64,000 nucleotides of DNA from Cryptomeria japonica (GCF_030272615.1 NC_081408.1:621236476-621300475); one strand, 5' to 3'; positions 41,475 to 55,092 are shown, numbered from the stretch's first letter. Notes: generated by a model from the letters alone, not told the origin. Numbers and translations are program-made.

Positions 41475-41985
41475 TTAAATGGATGAGGAAGAATAGGTGT
41501 GTTTGACTCTCTAATCAGATAAGAGAGCTAATTTTATATGTTAAATTGATGAAGAGGAATATGTATTTGACTCTCTAATAAGATAAGAGCTCATTTTAAA
41601 TAGCTACAAATATGTTGAATTGATAAGGAGGAATAGGTGTATATAATTTTGAAATGAGAAAAGAGAGTTTATATATATATATATAAGTTAAATTAATAAA
41701 GAAGAATATGTGTATTTAGTTTCGTAAAGAGAGAAGATAATTCATTTTAGATATGTAAAAAGGAATAAGTGCATTTAATTTTGTAATTATATTAGAAAGT
41801 TCGGTTTAGATAGGTACATATATATGTTAAATTGATAAAGAGGAATAGGCGTATTTTACTTTATGATTAGACAAGGAAGCTTGTTTTAGAGAGGTAACAT
41901 ATATTTGTGTGTTAAATTGGTATATAGGAATAGATATATTAACTTTGTAATCAATAAGGAATGTTTTGTTATAGATTAATTTTGT
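41475..41985. repeat. Degenerate ~70-bp tandem array upstream of NRT2
   Basis: At least six diverged units start near 41475, 41541, 41613, 41688, 41827 and 41912. The consensus is roughly TTAAATTGATNAAGAGGAAT then AGGTGTATTT and TAGATAGGTA. It begins about 640 bp upstream of the NRT2 start codon. Confidence 0.75.
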
Positions 41986-43686
41986 GATTTATTTCACTTG
42001 TCAATTATAAGTAATTAGATATGTATCAATCATGCTCCAACAAATTATAATAGTAAACAGATCTTGTTAAGGATCAATCACATATTTACGGTCTTAAACA
42101 TGATGTGTGCTTTGACAACACAACCCTCGTTTTATTTCTTCTCATCATACAAGCTTAGCGAGTACATACATGAATGACCTATAATTAAGTGATGTCAATC
42201 ATTGATGGCACCATAATCAAATTACATATTGATACGGGAATAGGGAAGTATAAAATGGTATCAAGCAAATGATATCAATGAGAAGGATATGTTAGATTGA
42301 TACAAAAGTAGTTTTCGAATTTTGTGAGGAATTCAGTCATAAATTAATTAGATGAGCCCATTAAGGATTATATTGATATGCTAACTAAAGAGAATAAAAA
42401 AGTCAAAGAAAAAATATGGTAGTTTTTTGTGGTCAACTCTTAGGATATATAAGAACTAGCCTCAATTCAATCTCTTAAATTGATTTTTAAATGCTCCAAG
42501 ATCTAACATAAAAGATATAGGTATCCCTACTAAAGATGAAGGAGATATAAATAGTTAATGAAATATTGGACTTCATCTCAAGTCCACTCTAACACTTCTT
42601 TATCTTTTGATGACTAAGTTTGAGATGAATTGATGCAAGGGTATCTTGAAGCATTTTTTAATGTCTATCTCTAGATTTAAGAGTAGCATAGCAAGTATTA
42701 ATGATACTTATTTTACACCAAGAGTGCGTCGAGGAATAATTCCTACTAGTTGGAATATTGGCACTCTATGAGAATGATAGGAAGTTGATACCAAAAATCA
42801 TAGAAACCTTCATGGAATATTTTAAGATAATTTTTTAATAGATTAGGTGAAAGCATAAATAACAAGTCATGAATTTTACCATGTTAACAAGAGCCTAAAT
42901 AGTGTGGACAATAGTGGTGAGATATTATACACAAGAAGACATTAAAACCCTACTATTAAAGCTCAATAGAGCGTTGAAATGAGTGGGTGATTAGTAGTCA
43001 TCAATATTTAATAGATAAAAGTTAATAGTATTTGTTGGAAAAGGTATCTTAAACCTTGCATCTTAATGTTCAAAATTATCAAATTACTTGTATTTATAAT
43101 TTATGATTTCTCACATGGAAAAGGAAACATCCATCTTTGAGGTGAGATCTTTGGACACATATCATGTATCGCATTATGTGTATAAGAAGTTTTAAGAACA
43201 TCTTGCAATAATAATGAAATATTCAATAGATCTAGGAGCTATCAAACCAACAAACCTTCCAAAAGAAAATCTAAACAAAACTAATAAGAGGTATAGAGAA
43301 AATAACTAACATAATGATTGTATTAAATAATATTAAATGGTTGTTTTTGTTTATGGTTATAAAAAACAAGTAATATTGTGCTTATATAGAGAAACATGAT
43401 GCATAAAAAGAGGAAATTGAAGTTAGACATCCATGATAGATTGATCTAGCTAAAATAAGACATGTATAATAGGTGGAGAAAACTAGATGCTCACTAACAT
43501 GATAAAAGGACTCTAACTCAACCTAGACTAGATAAGTGCTAATTAGGTTAATAAGAAAAAGGTGCATATTGATTGACAAACCTACCTATGTGATCTTATC
43601 CTAACTATATATGCACATAATGCAATATAATATTATTTTATGATATTGTAAGACATGAGATTCTTATAATAGATTCAATAAAACTT
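41986..43686. other. Non-coding, stop-dense sequence
   Basis: Nothing beyond a vaguely coding-like, heavily stopped stretch at 42,300-43,000 is seen. It may be an old retroelement relic. Confidence 0.5.
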
Positions 43687-43691
43687 GAGAC

Positions 43692-44806
43692 TGATGGTCT
43701 TGAAAAGCACTAAGAGGGGTGGTGAATCAATGACACCAAAACAAGCACAACTTCAAACACTAACTGGTAGATGAACTTAACCAAGCATTTAAACAAAATA
43801 CATGCTATCCAAAATGAAATAAAAGCATCCAAATAAAGTAAAACATCCACCATAACACAAGTATTTATATGTGGAAAACCCAAATAGGTAAAAACCACGG
43901 TGAGATGGAACTCACAAGTTAACTATCTACAATAACAAATAACTGACTGATCAAGGTCTTACAAAGTGCTCTGCTAGGAGCGAATCTTGTTAGAGATCCC
44001 AAGCTTGATTAGAAGCTTATACCCTGTTAAGAGTACTACCCTATTAAGAGTAACCTTGCTGGAGGATTTGAGAATCCAAACTAATGGATCACCTTGTTAG
44101 AGGATTTGTACAATGAAGCTTGCTAGAGCTTACCTGATTAGGGGATTTGATTATGTTGTAATGATTAGAAAACAACAAGAAAGGTTTGATCTGTTCTGAG
44201 TAGCACAAGACTTGCTTGATCAGATCATTCAAAGTACCTTCAACACTCCTCTTCATCTAAACACTTATCGCTCATCAACAAAAGATTCCACTCTTTATGC
44301 ATATCAATATTCGCATTAATCTCCTCTTCTATATCAGTTCTCTCTCTTTAAATGATTCACTAAGATGTCTTTAAATAGACATACAATCCCTATGTCGGCC
44401 ATAGGAACACAATTTCCTAGGTGGAGTGTATCTAGACAATTAAACATAATTCATCACAAAAATGACTGCCAAACAAACGGTGTGGTCATCACAAAAATGG
44501 ATACCGGTTAGAACAGTCAATACCGGTTGGAACAAAATACGTGAACCATTATCCTAGAATCTTCTACTTGATCTTCATCTTCATCTTCATCTTTATTTTG
44601 ATGTCAACTTAATATAACCACAGGTTTTCTCTTAGGCACATACCGGTTGACACAGAGTACCAGTTAGAGACAGACGTTAAACATACCGGTTAATTGTGTA
44701 AATCAATGAAGTTACACCGATAGTCAATGTAATCACATGTGTGTGTGAGAGTGTTTCATCAATGACAACAAGTGATGAATACATTACAATCATCATCAAG
44801 CCAACA
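43692..44806 (-). repeat. 3' LTR of the pol-less element
   Basis: Paired with 49768-50845. The TACCGGTT core occurs four times, near 44502, 44521, 44641 and 44684. Confidence 0.95.
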
Positions 44807-45000
44807 ATCTCCCCCTTTGGCATTGATGGCAACACTTAGAGAAAAAAAAATCTAGAGTAGTACAATACCACTCAGTGTGCATACACAACAAATATGCATA
44901 TGTCATCATATTCCCCCTTTTTTAATGCAATACTAACCCTTAATGCATGCATAAATACCAAATTTTCAAAAACACACATATATATTATTACTCCCCCTTT
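44807..45000 (-). promoter_or_regulatory. Repeated polypurine tracts before the 3' LTR
   Basis: The first tract (44807-44818, minus strand AAAGGGGGAGAT) is flush with the LTR. Two more AAAGGGGGA-type tracts lie near 44915 and 44995. Multiple tracts here are a described feature of Sireviruses. Confidence 0.75.
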
Positions 45001-45162
45001 GACAACAATGCCAAAATGATAAAGTAAAATATATACATATATATAGAAAATCTGTATCAAAATATTCATCATATATTACAATTTTAGACAAGTTCATGCA
45101 TTGGCTAGTCTCATAAAAATATCATTGAAACTCTGCTTCATCTAGGATAAAGCATTTTCCCA

Positions 45163-48000
45163 TCATTCCAGTATGTTATCCATATACTCAAAGGTAGACA
45201 TCAACTGGGAATAGAATTCTTCCATTGAGTCTAGTGTGCAGGTTTCAGAAGAAGCAAGAATAGCTTCTACATTGTAGTAGGCTCTCTGAAGAATGTTGAC
45301 CTGTGAGGTGAGCTGACTCTTGAGCTCTCTTAGAGATTTGAATCTCTTAGCCTTCTCATTATCATTCTTGTTTAATCTGTCATGCAAATCATCTATAGAT
45401 TGGTTAAAGGCATGAATGGAGTCCTAGAGTGGGACATATGCCTTTCATAACCTTTCTATTTCCTGCTTGGTTTCAACTTGACTCTTAGAAATATCAGAAT
45501 AAAAGAAAGTAACATTGGAGGTAGAGGCAAGATACTTCCCTCCAGATTCAATAGCTTTCTTCAATAGACTTCCATTATGAGATAAAGCCATTTTGCTACT
45601 TTCAATGTTCTTAGCTAGTTTATCTCCATATATCTTCTTGTGGATCTTCTCAATGGACATTTGAGTAGCATCTTCAAGTGATTTGATTTGATCAGATGCA
45701 TCTGCAACTAACTGACCAAGTTTGCTAATGGGAGTGGGAAGATATGCAACAACTATTTCCGGTAGTAAACAAGACAAAATTTCTACAACATTTTAGATTG
45801 TCTCTGCTTCTATCCTTTGCTCTTTTAGTAGCTTCTTGTGTGCTCGAGATTGCATAACATTAGCAATATTCATCATTTCTGATGCACTCAATGTGTTCAT
45901 GTCAATAGGTCATAAGATACTTAAAGAATCTTCATCATCATCATCAAGTAGTTTTTGCTTTGCCGGTTCAGGGGATACACTCTTAATGATGGCTCTTTCT
46001 GTGTTCTTCTCTGTGGTATCTTTAGTTTGCTGAGTAATAGCTTCCTCAGTAGACTCCTTTTGAGTAGTCTCAATGACCGGTAGAGATTGGGGTTTCTCCA
46101 GTTGTTCTGTTGTCGGTTCATTGTCCACTGTACTGTAGTGATTATAGCGGGATCCATTAATTACACAAGCTAGCAAATGTGTCTCAGACTCAATAATTGA
46201 CCTTTTTGCATTAAGAAGCTTCAATCTTCTCACTTTAAAATAAAAAATATCCTTTGTATTGCTCAATTAGAGCACTAATTCCATCTGATGATAGATTCGG
46301 AAAATATTGTACAAATAATTCATCAAAAATCTTATTTTCCAATTGAATTACTTCCTCCCATTTATCTAACAAAGTATTATACAAAGAGATTGAAATATCT
46401 TTATCCGAATCATGTGGAAATCTATTGTCATGACCCAAATAAGTAATTACCTATTGGGTTACTTGCTTATGCTCATCTTCAGTAAAAGAATCAAAATGTT
46501 CTTTGACATTATCAAACCTATTTCTTCCTAGTGACTTCATTGTCCTCTCAAAGACTATGTTAGGTTTGTAGGTAGCAATATCTATATTTGTAGTTGCCTT
46601 TGGCACTACCTTTACCTTCTTAGGTGTTCTACTAGTTGCTTTTTCCTTCTTTGGTTCTTCTTGAGAATCTGTACCCTTAGACTCTGGTTGCAAAATCAGT
46701 TTCCAATTTTTCTTCTTTGGTGTATTCTCCTTCTTTACATATACTTTAGGTGTTGGTTCCGTCTTAGTTAGGACACTCCGAGTCACCCTTGTGGTCTTTT
46801 TCATAGGATATTTCTCATCAAACTTCATTTTCTTTCCTTTCACTTTAGCTACAGGTGCAGTGCCGATTTCAGTTGGTGCAACTTGGACTACCACAATGTC
46901 CAATTTTTCCTTCTTTTTGTCTTTAGGCGATGCTAACAGGGTATTAGCATAGTCGACTAGTAAATCATGATTAACCTCATAGCTCATATCTTCCATCTCT
47001 TCCTCTCTGGATTCAATTGCTTGCATCAAGCAAAAGTCAGTGGTAATTGTGAAGATTATGTCCTTAGCAAAGTGATTTACCACATCTTCATGTTACCGCA
47101 TTCTCATGCTCATCTTTTTCTAAAATTCATGAAAATACTTGTTCAAGACAGCTTAAAAAGTATTCTTCATAGCCTTAATGAGTTCTTGATCTGTGCATTG
47201 ACCGGTTGTTCCTTGGACCATTCAATATCTCCAATACCTGGTAGGAAGTTCTGAAAATAGAAAAATAACCCAGCTAATAGCTAACCATATTTGAACTTTT
47301 GTGTGTTGTCCTTCTTAATGGATTTCAAATTTTGAAATAATTGGTCTTTGATAGCTTCACAAATATCATAGTCTGTATTATCAACAATCATTCTATGTGC
47401 TGTGTGAATTGATGCAGATGGAACACTGTTAAGTCTACTAGAGTAGAATACCCAGTAGCCTATCACCATTGCTACAAGTTTCACCACAGGGTCTCTAATA
47501 GTGTTGATAGAGAAAGCACGCTTATTAGATGTAGAACTGGTTAACTTGAAAATAATATCTATTGAAATTATTATTAACACAGGAATTTCGCTGGTTGAAC
47601 AATAACCCGTTATAGCCCTAATAACCTCCTTGGTTATTGTATGGGTCCTTTCCAAATACATATTCTCTCTGTAGACTCAACTCAAGATGATTCTTATGTG
47701 TTCATCCTCAAAATCTTCAAGAAAATATGTGGCATTATGAAACCCTTTTTCAAAAACCATAGCATATTTGGTTTCAATCTTTCCGCTCTTATCACAAAGT
47801 GATTTTAGTTGAGTATAGATGTGTAGAGTTCCTCAATCTTCTATTTTGGAATCTATATAGCTGGACAAGTCACCTTTGACCACAACACTACTTGGGACTT
47901 GCGATAATGCATTATAAGACATAATTTCATCTTCCTTTAGAGCTTCCTCAGGCTCAACAGTGATCATCAACCTCTCTACAAGCTTAGAAGTAGATGCCAT
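45163..48000 (-). pseudogene. Long second reading frame of unknown function
   Basis: Starting at the ATG at 48000, the minus strand encodes about 900 residues broken by several stops and shifts. Open blocks are at 47833-48000, 47281-47661, 46451-47083, 46235-46438, 45910-46266 and 45445-45777, with a last one at 45163-45387. The middle is lysine- and proline-rich (46451-46950). The C-terminal third is helix-prone and coiled-coil-like (SQLTSQVNILQRAYYNVEAI). No retroviral enzyme motif is visible. The position between gag and the 3' polypurine tract is that of Sirevirus env-like ORFs. I do not recognise the protein. Confidence 0.55.
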
Positions 48001-48599
48001 TCTAGATAAACAAGTTTCGAAGTAGTATACAAATAAATACCTTGTATCTTGCACGTCGCTTCATTTCCCAGTTGAAATGTTCAAATGTACACCTGTTCGC
48101 CTCTCTGCAACTTTCGATTCAGCTTGATTTTGTGAAACAACTTTCTAATTGATAACAAGACAATCTTGTTCTATTCTACAATTGCTTCAAATTTCTTTTT
48201 TGAAAGAGTTAGGGTAAAAATGATAAAGTAAAACTTGTTTTTATCTTCTTTACCAATTGTAATAAATGCTCGCACTTTAGGTTACAAACCCTAATTTTAT
48301 TTACCACTGAAGTGAAATATCGGTTGATAACATGTTAAAAATTCATCAAACATTCTTTCTCACTCATTTTACAAGGGGTACGAAGATGTTTTATTGTTAA
48401 GCTCCCCTTAGCTATGTTAGACAGGCTTAAGTCACCGGTGTTGGGTTCTCTTCACTGGGTGAAGGAATAGTTTCTTCTCCAGGCGAGCCATCACCTTTCT
48501 TTTTCCAAATTTGATTCATATCTTCTCTGGTTTCCTCAATATCAACTTTCTGTTTGCCTTTATGATCCTTAAAGGAGTTGACTAGTCTATTATATCTTG

Positions 48600-49705
48600 A
48601 TTTACAAAACTTTGCTAAGTGCCCCTGTTTGTTGCACTAGTAACAGACCATACTAGATGATCTCCAGGGTCCTGCATTTCCTTCTCCTATTCTTTTTTTG
48701 CAGTTCATAGACACATGACCAAGGTTATTACAGAAGGTGCAAACTATATTTGTTGCCTTTTCCATTTCGAATGGACTAAACTAGTTGCCATAAGATCTTT
48801 TCCAGTTCCGGTTTACCCAGTTATCAAAATTCCTTATCTGATCACCATTTGGTCTAGGATGCATGTGTGTTACATTATTTTTTGATCCATATCCGCACTC
48901 AATATGTCTATGCCCATACATTCCACGTGTAGCAATGACCTTCAAACTTTCTAGACACATACCTAGCATTAGTATTGTAATTTGCATCTCTGTTAGGTTT
49001 GTTTCTAAAAACATTAGTAGTTTGACCAGGCTCGTGACAAACAAAGTAGACAAGTTTAAAAACCTTCTTATCGGTAGTCTTATTGACTTTAGAAGCAGTT
49101 TTTTTCTTTGTACTAGAGGATTCACCTTTTTCAATTGTATGAAAACCAAGTCCAGAGATATCACCCTTCATTCTCTATAATTGAATTTGTTCTTCCAGCA
49201 TGGTAGAACTTTTGACAAACTTCTCCAATTTCTCATTGGCTTCAGTAAGCTTTTTGACAAGATCTTCCATATACTTAGATAGGTTCTCTTTCAGAGACGA
49301 TGCCTACTCAATATCTAGCTTTAGGTTCTCCTTTTCTTCTATTCTAGCAATCAAGTCCTCATGTATAGTATATTTTTCCCCTTTGATCTTTATGATCTCT
49401 TGATCTCTTACCTTGATAAGATCTTCAGCAACTCTTCTGCCTTCCAGTTCTTGACTCATGCGGATAGTGAGACCTTCTAGCTCTCTCCTTAGATTCAGTT
49501 TTTCATCGTTCACCTTTTCAACTACATCAGCTAAAGCTTCAATGTTGGCTTCATCTAAAGAACTATTATTAGATATTTCCAGCATTTTTTCAGATAGCTC
49601 TCTCCTTTTGACTTGAGAAACTTTCAGTTTGCCCCTAAGGGATTCAATTTCATTTCTACTAGCTTCTAGCTCTCTAACCATCACAAAGTAGCTCTTGTCC
49701 CCCAT
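48600..49705 (-). pseudogene. Gag-like ORF: coiled coil and two zinc knuckles
   Basis: The frame starts at the ATG at 49703-49705, about 50 bp inside the PBS. An N-terminal coiled-coil region of about 130 residues (ELEASRNEIESLRGKLKVSQ, later LDEANIEALADVVEKVNDEK) is followed by a linker and two knuckles near 48700-48745 (CTFCNNLGHVSMNC) and 48610-48660 (CNKQGHLAKFC). A typical Copia capsid domain is not seen. Stops occur between blocks. Confidence 0.7.
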
Positions 49706-49752
49706 GGTAGTTTCAAGATTCCCTTCTAAGCAGTTAGGCTTAAAAGATTTTA

Positions 49753-49765
49753 GGCTCTGATACCA
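49753..49765 (-). promoter_or_regulatory. Primer binding site of the pol-less element
   Basis: The minus strand reads TGGTATCAGAGCC two bases inside the 5' LTR, an exact initiator Met-tRNA type site. Confidence 0.95.
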
Positions 49766-49767
49766 AT

Positions 49768-50845
49768 TGATGGTCTTGAAAAGCATTGAGAGGGGGTGGT
49801 GAATTAGTGACACCAAAACAAACACAACTTCAAACACTAACCGATAGATGAACTTAACCAAGCATTTAAAAAAAATACATGCTATCCAAAATGAAATAAC
49901 AACATCCACATAAAGTAGAACATCCAACATAACACAAGTGTTTATACGTGGAAAACCCAAATAGGTAAAAACCATGGTGAGATGGAACTCACAAGTTAAC
50001 TATCTACAGTAATAGATAACTGACCAGTTAAGGTCTTACAAAGTGCTCTACTAGGAGCGAATCTTGTTAGAGATCCCAAGCTTGATTAGAAGCTTATACC
50101 ATGTTAACATTACTACCCTATTAAGAGTAACCTTTTTGGAGGATTTGAGAATCCAAACTAATGGATCACCTTGTTAGAGGATTTGTACAATGAAGCTTGT
50201 TAGAGCTTACCCGGTTAGGGGATTTGATTTTGTTGTAATGATTAGAAAACAAAAAGAAAGGTTTGATCTATTCTGAGTAGCACAAGACTTGCTTGATCAG
50301 ATAATTCTAAGTACATTCAACACTTCTCTTCATCTAAACACTTATCGCTCTTCAACAAAAAATTTCACTCTTTATGTGTATTAGTATTCACATAAATCTC
50401 CTCTTCTATATCAATTCTCTCTCTTTAAATGATTCACTAAGATGTCTTTAAATAGACATACAAATCTTATGTCAGCCATAGGAACACAATTTCCTAGGTG
50501 TAGTGTATCTAGACAAATGGTGCTGGTAACTCATCACAAAAATGGATACCAGTTAGAACAGTCAGTACCGGTTGGAGAAAAATATGTGAACTATTGTCTT
50601 GGAATCTTCTTCTTGATCTTGATCTTGATCTTCATTTTGATGCCGACTTAATGTAACCATGGGTTATCTCTTAGGCACATACCGGTTAACACAGAGTACC
50701 AGTTAGAGATAGACCTTAAACATACTAGTTAACAATGTAAATCAATGAAGTTATACTGGTAGTCAATGTAATCACATGTGTGTGTGAGAGTGTTTCATCA
50801 ATGACAACAAGTGATGAATACATTACAATCATCATCAAGCCAACA
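49768..50845 (-). repeat. 5' LTR of the pol-less element
   Basis: Starts TGATGGTCTTG and ends CAAGCCAACA. Two of the four TACCGGTT cores seen in the partner LTR have mutated here. The open frame 49304-49975 runs from gag into this LTR and is not a single gene. Confidence 0.95.
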
Positions 50846-50850
50846 AAGAC

Positions 50851-51699
50851 CATGTATAAGGAAGTTACAATAGTGACTTGACTTATTGAGAATCTTATGG
50901 TATGAAATATAATGCATCATAGGACATCTTTGAATGAAAAATAGAACCAAAGTGGACAACCCATGTGAGGGAGTAGGTCACTAAAAAATTATGAAACATA
51001 AAAATATGTTCTAAAAATAGATTGTTGAATTCTTGGAATAGGGAATTAGAATTTGGCCCTTGATTTTTGGGTAGCATATATTTTGGTCACTGTTTTTGCT
51101 AATGCTTGTGATTTCCCATTCATGATATTCTATTTTAGTTATCCTATACATTCAATGATAAGAATGGAGGTTTCATATGTACATTTGTAGGTACTAATAT
51201 GCTTTCATAACTTCTCCAATATTGTCTGTTAATGTGAAGCCATGTGATTTCTTGAGCTTGATTGCATTGCAATATTTATTGTTGATAATATATTGGTTCA
51301 AATTTTAGAAGCTAGTTATTCTCTTCAAAAAAAATTCTCGAGATAAACATTATGTTATGATATCATATATGAATTATTATTTTTCTATAATTTTTTATTG
51401 GGAAATATTGTGTTTCTCTTTCATTTCTAAAAACATATACATTGTCCATACCATTTGTAAAACATCCACACCTTCAAAAAATATTGAAACCACCATGTCT
51501 TTTTCCATACACTAGCTTCTATAATTGTACTATTGCTAATACTAAAAGAGAAATATAAACTATTAATAGTTCGCAATGTCACTATGCCTAAGAATAAATA
51601 AATAAACTAAGAAACATGTAAGAAATTGGCTTCTTATAGCTTAGCTAGAAATCCTCTTTCTTGAAATAACTTTTCTTCCTTAATTTCTTCACTTCATCT
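50851..51699. other. Non-coding AT-rich sequence
   Basis: Nothing supportable is seen here. Confidence 0.6.
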
Positions 51700-52760
51700 G
51701 GTCACGACATCTGCTCCATCTTCTCCCTACTCTACAACTAATCTTTGATGTAGTCCCAATCCACCCATGCTTCCTTCCGCCTTGCCTCTTAGTTAATGTA
51801 TGCACCCTAGATCAGGAAAGGCCTCAAGGGTGGTATGAATTTTTTTGAGTGAATCCATTCCCCATTGATGGATACAAAACCTTCCCCTAGTCATGCCATA
51901 ACCATGAAAGTCTCTATTTTGAATTTTCACTCCTCTCTGATGCATTCCCTCATAAACCATATTACATCCTCTTTCGTTCCCAATTCGAGCCCCCAAGTTG
52001 AGAAAAATGAGACTAAATTTGCATTGATTCTATACCTAAACTCAAACTCTATGTATTCTCTTCCTAGAAAGATGTCCAACATCTAGAATAATGTTGGTTC
52101 TTTCACCTTGAAGACAAATCTCATGAATTATCCTGTAAAATTTTCCCCACAAATGCCAATTATTGTTTTGTTGTGGCAAGAGAAATTTTTCTTCCATTGT
52201 TAGCAAAACCACTAATTGAAACCTCCTCTTCCTTCCAAGCCAAATTGTCTGCAATTTCTTCTTCAACCATTGCGTGCCCTGCAATCACCTTGGCTTCTTT
52301 ATGCAAAGAAGCTGTAGAAAAACTCACCATCACCTTTAAAGCCTCTCAAAGATTTAAAAATATCCATACACTCTCATTAGATCTTTCCCATCGAGTACCA
52401 GGGTATGCATGCTACTACATTGTATCTTGTCATTAATATCACATATGGCACCTCTGCATCAAGTCTTATGCATCTGCCATGCAACAAAAGGGAGGAGAAA
52501 ATGGTGGTGTACTCCCTGTCCATTCATTAATATCCTTGCTTGATGTGACATGCCTTCCAACCTACCAATTTTGATGAGAATGACAATTGTATACCACTTC
52601 ACCTCACCTTCCAACTCATCTAATGATATCATATTCCATTAGGCAAACTAAACCTTGTACCTCTCAAGCACCATCCCACCATCTCTCATTCTTGTCATTA
52701 AGTTCACATCCCTGGTGTGATAAATAATCTTCTTATGCATTCCCTTCTCTTCGGACATGT
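51700..52760 (-). pseudogene. Degenerate coding-like region, unrecognised
   Basis: Minus-strand frames keep tryptophan- and charged-residue-rich segments (for example WLKKKLQTIWLGRKRRF and GMTRGRFCIHQWGMDSLKKI) separated by many stops and frameshifts. Composition suggests an old protein-coding relic, perhaps a LINE ORF1, but no motif settles it. Confidence 0.25.
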
Positions 52761-53279
52761 GAAATTTTAAAGTCTTAAAAAATATTAGGCTTTTTCACTA
52801 TTAGGGAGATAAATTATTTATTTATTTTCCAACACTGGGCTTCACCTTTGGCAATGGCATCCGTCACTATTCTCATTTTATCAACTCTACACAAAATAAG
52901 ATATCTATTATACACAAAAAAGGATATTGTTTTTATAAAATCCTTCTAAAAAATATTTCTTCTAAATGAATATATCTATTTCAATCAATTATATCTTGAA
53001 TTTGAATTCAAAAAATATCCCTAAATTTTCTATTACTTTAAGTGTGGTTGAAAAACTATACCAAATACTCAGACCTATAAATACATTGTCATGATATAAT
53101 CCACCATTAAAATTGACTTTAAAAATATTACTAAAAGAAGTAAAAAACACTCTGCTTTGAAATCAACAAAAATGCAATTATTAAAAGCACATATTTGGCA
53201 AGTCCTCGAAACAATTATTTCTGAGGGTTATCTACTTGGAAGAAAAAATATGAGTCATAGGGGTTCTATAATTATGTAG
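52761..53279. other. Non-coding AT-rich sequence
   Basis: Nothing supportable is seen here. Confidence 0.6.
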
Positions 53280-55092
53280 CTCCCCCTCAACATGGCCCAA
53301 ATCACCATCTACAATCAAGATTCCCATAGAATAAGGAAATACACAGAGATCTTTCGTATTCTCAGGGAGGATAGAGACATCAATGGGTTTTCAAGAATCA
53401 ATCTTGGGTGGACAAATAAAAAGTGGAAACAACAAAAAAAACTCTACCTAACATGATGCCTCGGTCTACAACTAATGAATGGCAGACGGTCAATTTGAAA
53501 AGAACCAAGAACCTAGAAAGATAGAAGAAGCTTTACCCAAACCAGGCATACAATCCCTGACTGAAGAAGAGATTTCTTCAACCTGGAACATGAAATGTGG
53601 ACCATAGGCTTTATTCAACATCAAATAAAAGGGCCAACCCTAACAAACCTAATGCATCCTTCTAGAAGCAAGATGATTCAGATAGTAAGGCTACTCAGCC
53701 GATTCAGCGAACTAATGAAAATATCCGCAACAATAACATAAATGGATTTAGGGCCTTTCCAAATCCTAATTCACATTCTCAGGGAAAGGTCAATTCTTGG
53801 CAGGAGTAGAAGGGAGATTACAAGGCATTCATAATTCATAGCAATATTATGGAGGAGTAGGGGGAACATTGTCGTAAATTTGGATTATTTGCAAAATGGA
53901 GGGGTTCGGGTCAATCAACCAAGAATATTGTGAATTGGTGGGATAGTGCATTCCCCAACCAGGTAAGTATCTCTATCTTGCCAGATAATTTTCTTTATAT
54001 TACCTACAATAATGAGGCAATGAAAACAAAACTTCTAACGGGATATCCAATCATTTTTAAAGTTTTAATTTTTATTTTTTGACTGGCATTAAATTTTTGG
54101 CCAGAAAACTATCCAATTTAAAACCACTCCTAGATGGGTAAGAATCCCTTATCTTCTGATAGAATTGTTACAATTTGAAGCCATGATAGAAATTGACAAT
54201 GATCTGGGTTCATTTATAGGTATAGAAGGGGATTGATTGAACTCTACAGATGTTAAGATATTGGTGGGTTTCGATAGGAATATGAAATCACTGAAACCCT
54301 TGGAACTGATAAGTGCTCGGGTAGCCTATTTGATAAAGGCTGAATTTTATAATGGGCTAGTATCAAAAAATGTAATTACACATTTAAATACAGGTGAAAA
54401 ATCTTGTTACCCTAGTAACAAATAGGAACTAGGTACAAATATTATATTCAATTAGGAGGTAGGGGGCTTCCAAATGGAAAATGTCAACCCCTGGACGTGG
54501 TAAATAACAATAAATAGAAGATGGAAATAGGAACCATGAATATAAATAGGATGATAGAGACTGTTGAAGTAAACAAGATTAAGGAAGATTCCAAATCCCA
54601 ACCAATGTCAGATGGTGTTGGTTCTAATGGCCCCAAAGATGTGATTAACATTACTAACCAAGCTCGAAAAGGGCAATTGGGATCATGAGGGCAGAATAAA
54701 TTCCCATGGAGGTGGAGGTAGTGTATATTTTAATGGGATTGAATCAAGAGACAGATGTAGGATTTGACTCAAAATAAGAAGACATTTTTGAAGCAACCCA
54801 GGAAAAATAAAGGCCGATTTCAACAATATTGAGCCTAGAGGAAACAGAAAAGATGCAGCCTGGAAATATTGAACCTCTAATCCAAGAGGTGGAGACTACA
54901 AATGATCTTAAGCTTGGCTTAGAGTTGGATTTCCCAAACAAAGAGACCCCAGATTGTGGAATAGCAATCAAACGAAGGGGGGACGAATCTTTGAATGAAC
55001 TAAGAGAGATGGTAGGAGCTACAAAAGATCAGACTAAGTTCACTACTCTGTTACAAGCTGGGAAGGGGAAGTGTCTTCCCATGAAGCAATGA
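53280..55092 (+). pseudogene. LINE ORF1 (degenerate)
   Basis: The plus-strand translation shows a plant LINE ORF1-like N-terminal domain around 53,890-54,240 (NIVNWWDSAFPNQVSISILP, MKTKLLTGYPIIFK, LNFWPENYPI), with many stops, then a variable tail. The last open block (54829-55092) ends at a TGA that overlaps the ORF2 ATG. ORF1 proteins bind the element's RNA. The true 5' end of the LINE is not defined. Confidence 0.6.

Larger units (their letters stand above)
43687..50850 (-). mobile_element. Pol-less LTR retrotransposon with Sirevirus-like features
   Basis: The element spans 43692-50845 (7,154 bp) with a near-perfect target duplication GAGAC/AAGAC. LTRs of 1,115 and 1,078 bp both run TGATGGTCTTG to AAGCCAACA. 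The primer site and polypurine tract abut the LTRs. The 5-kb interior has a gag-like region with two zinc knuckles and a second long reading frame, but I see no protease, integrase, RT or RNase H. Repeated polypurine tracts and ACCGGT palindromes in the LTRs recall Copia Sireviruses. That assignment is inference. Confidence 0.88.
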
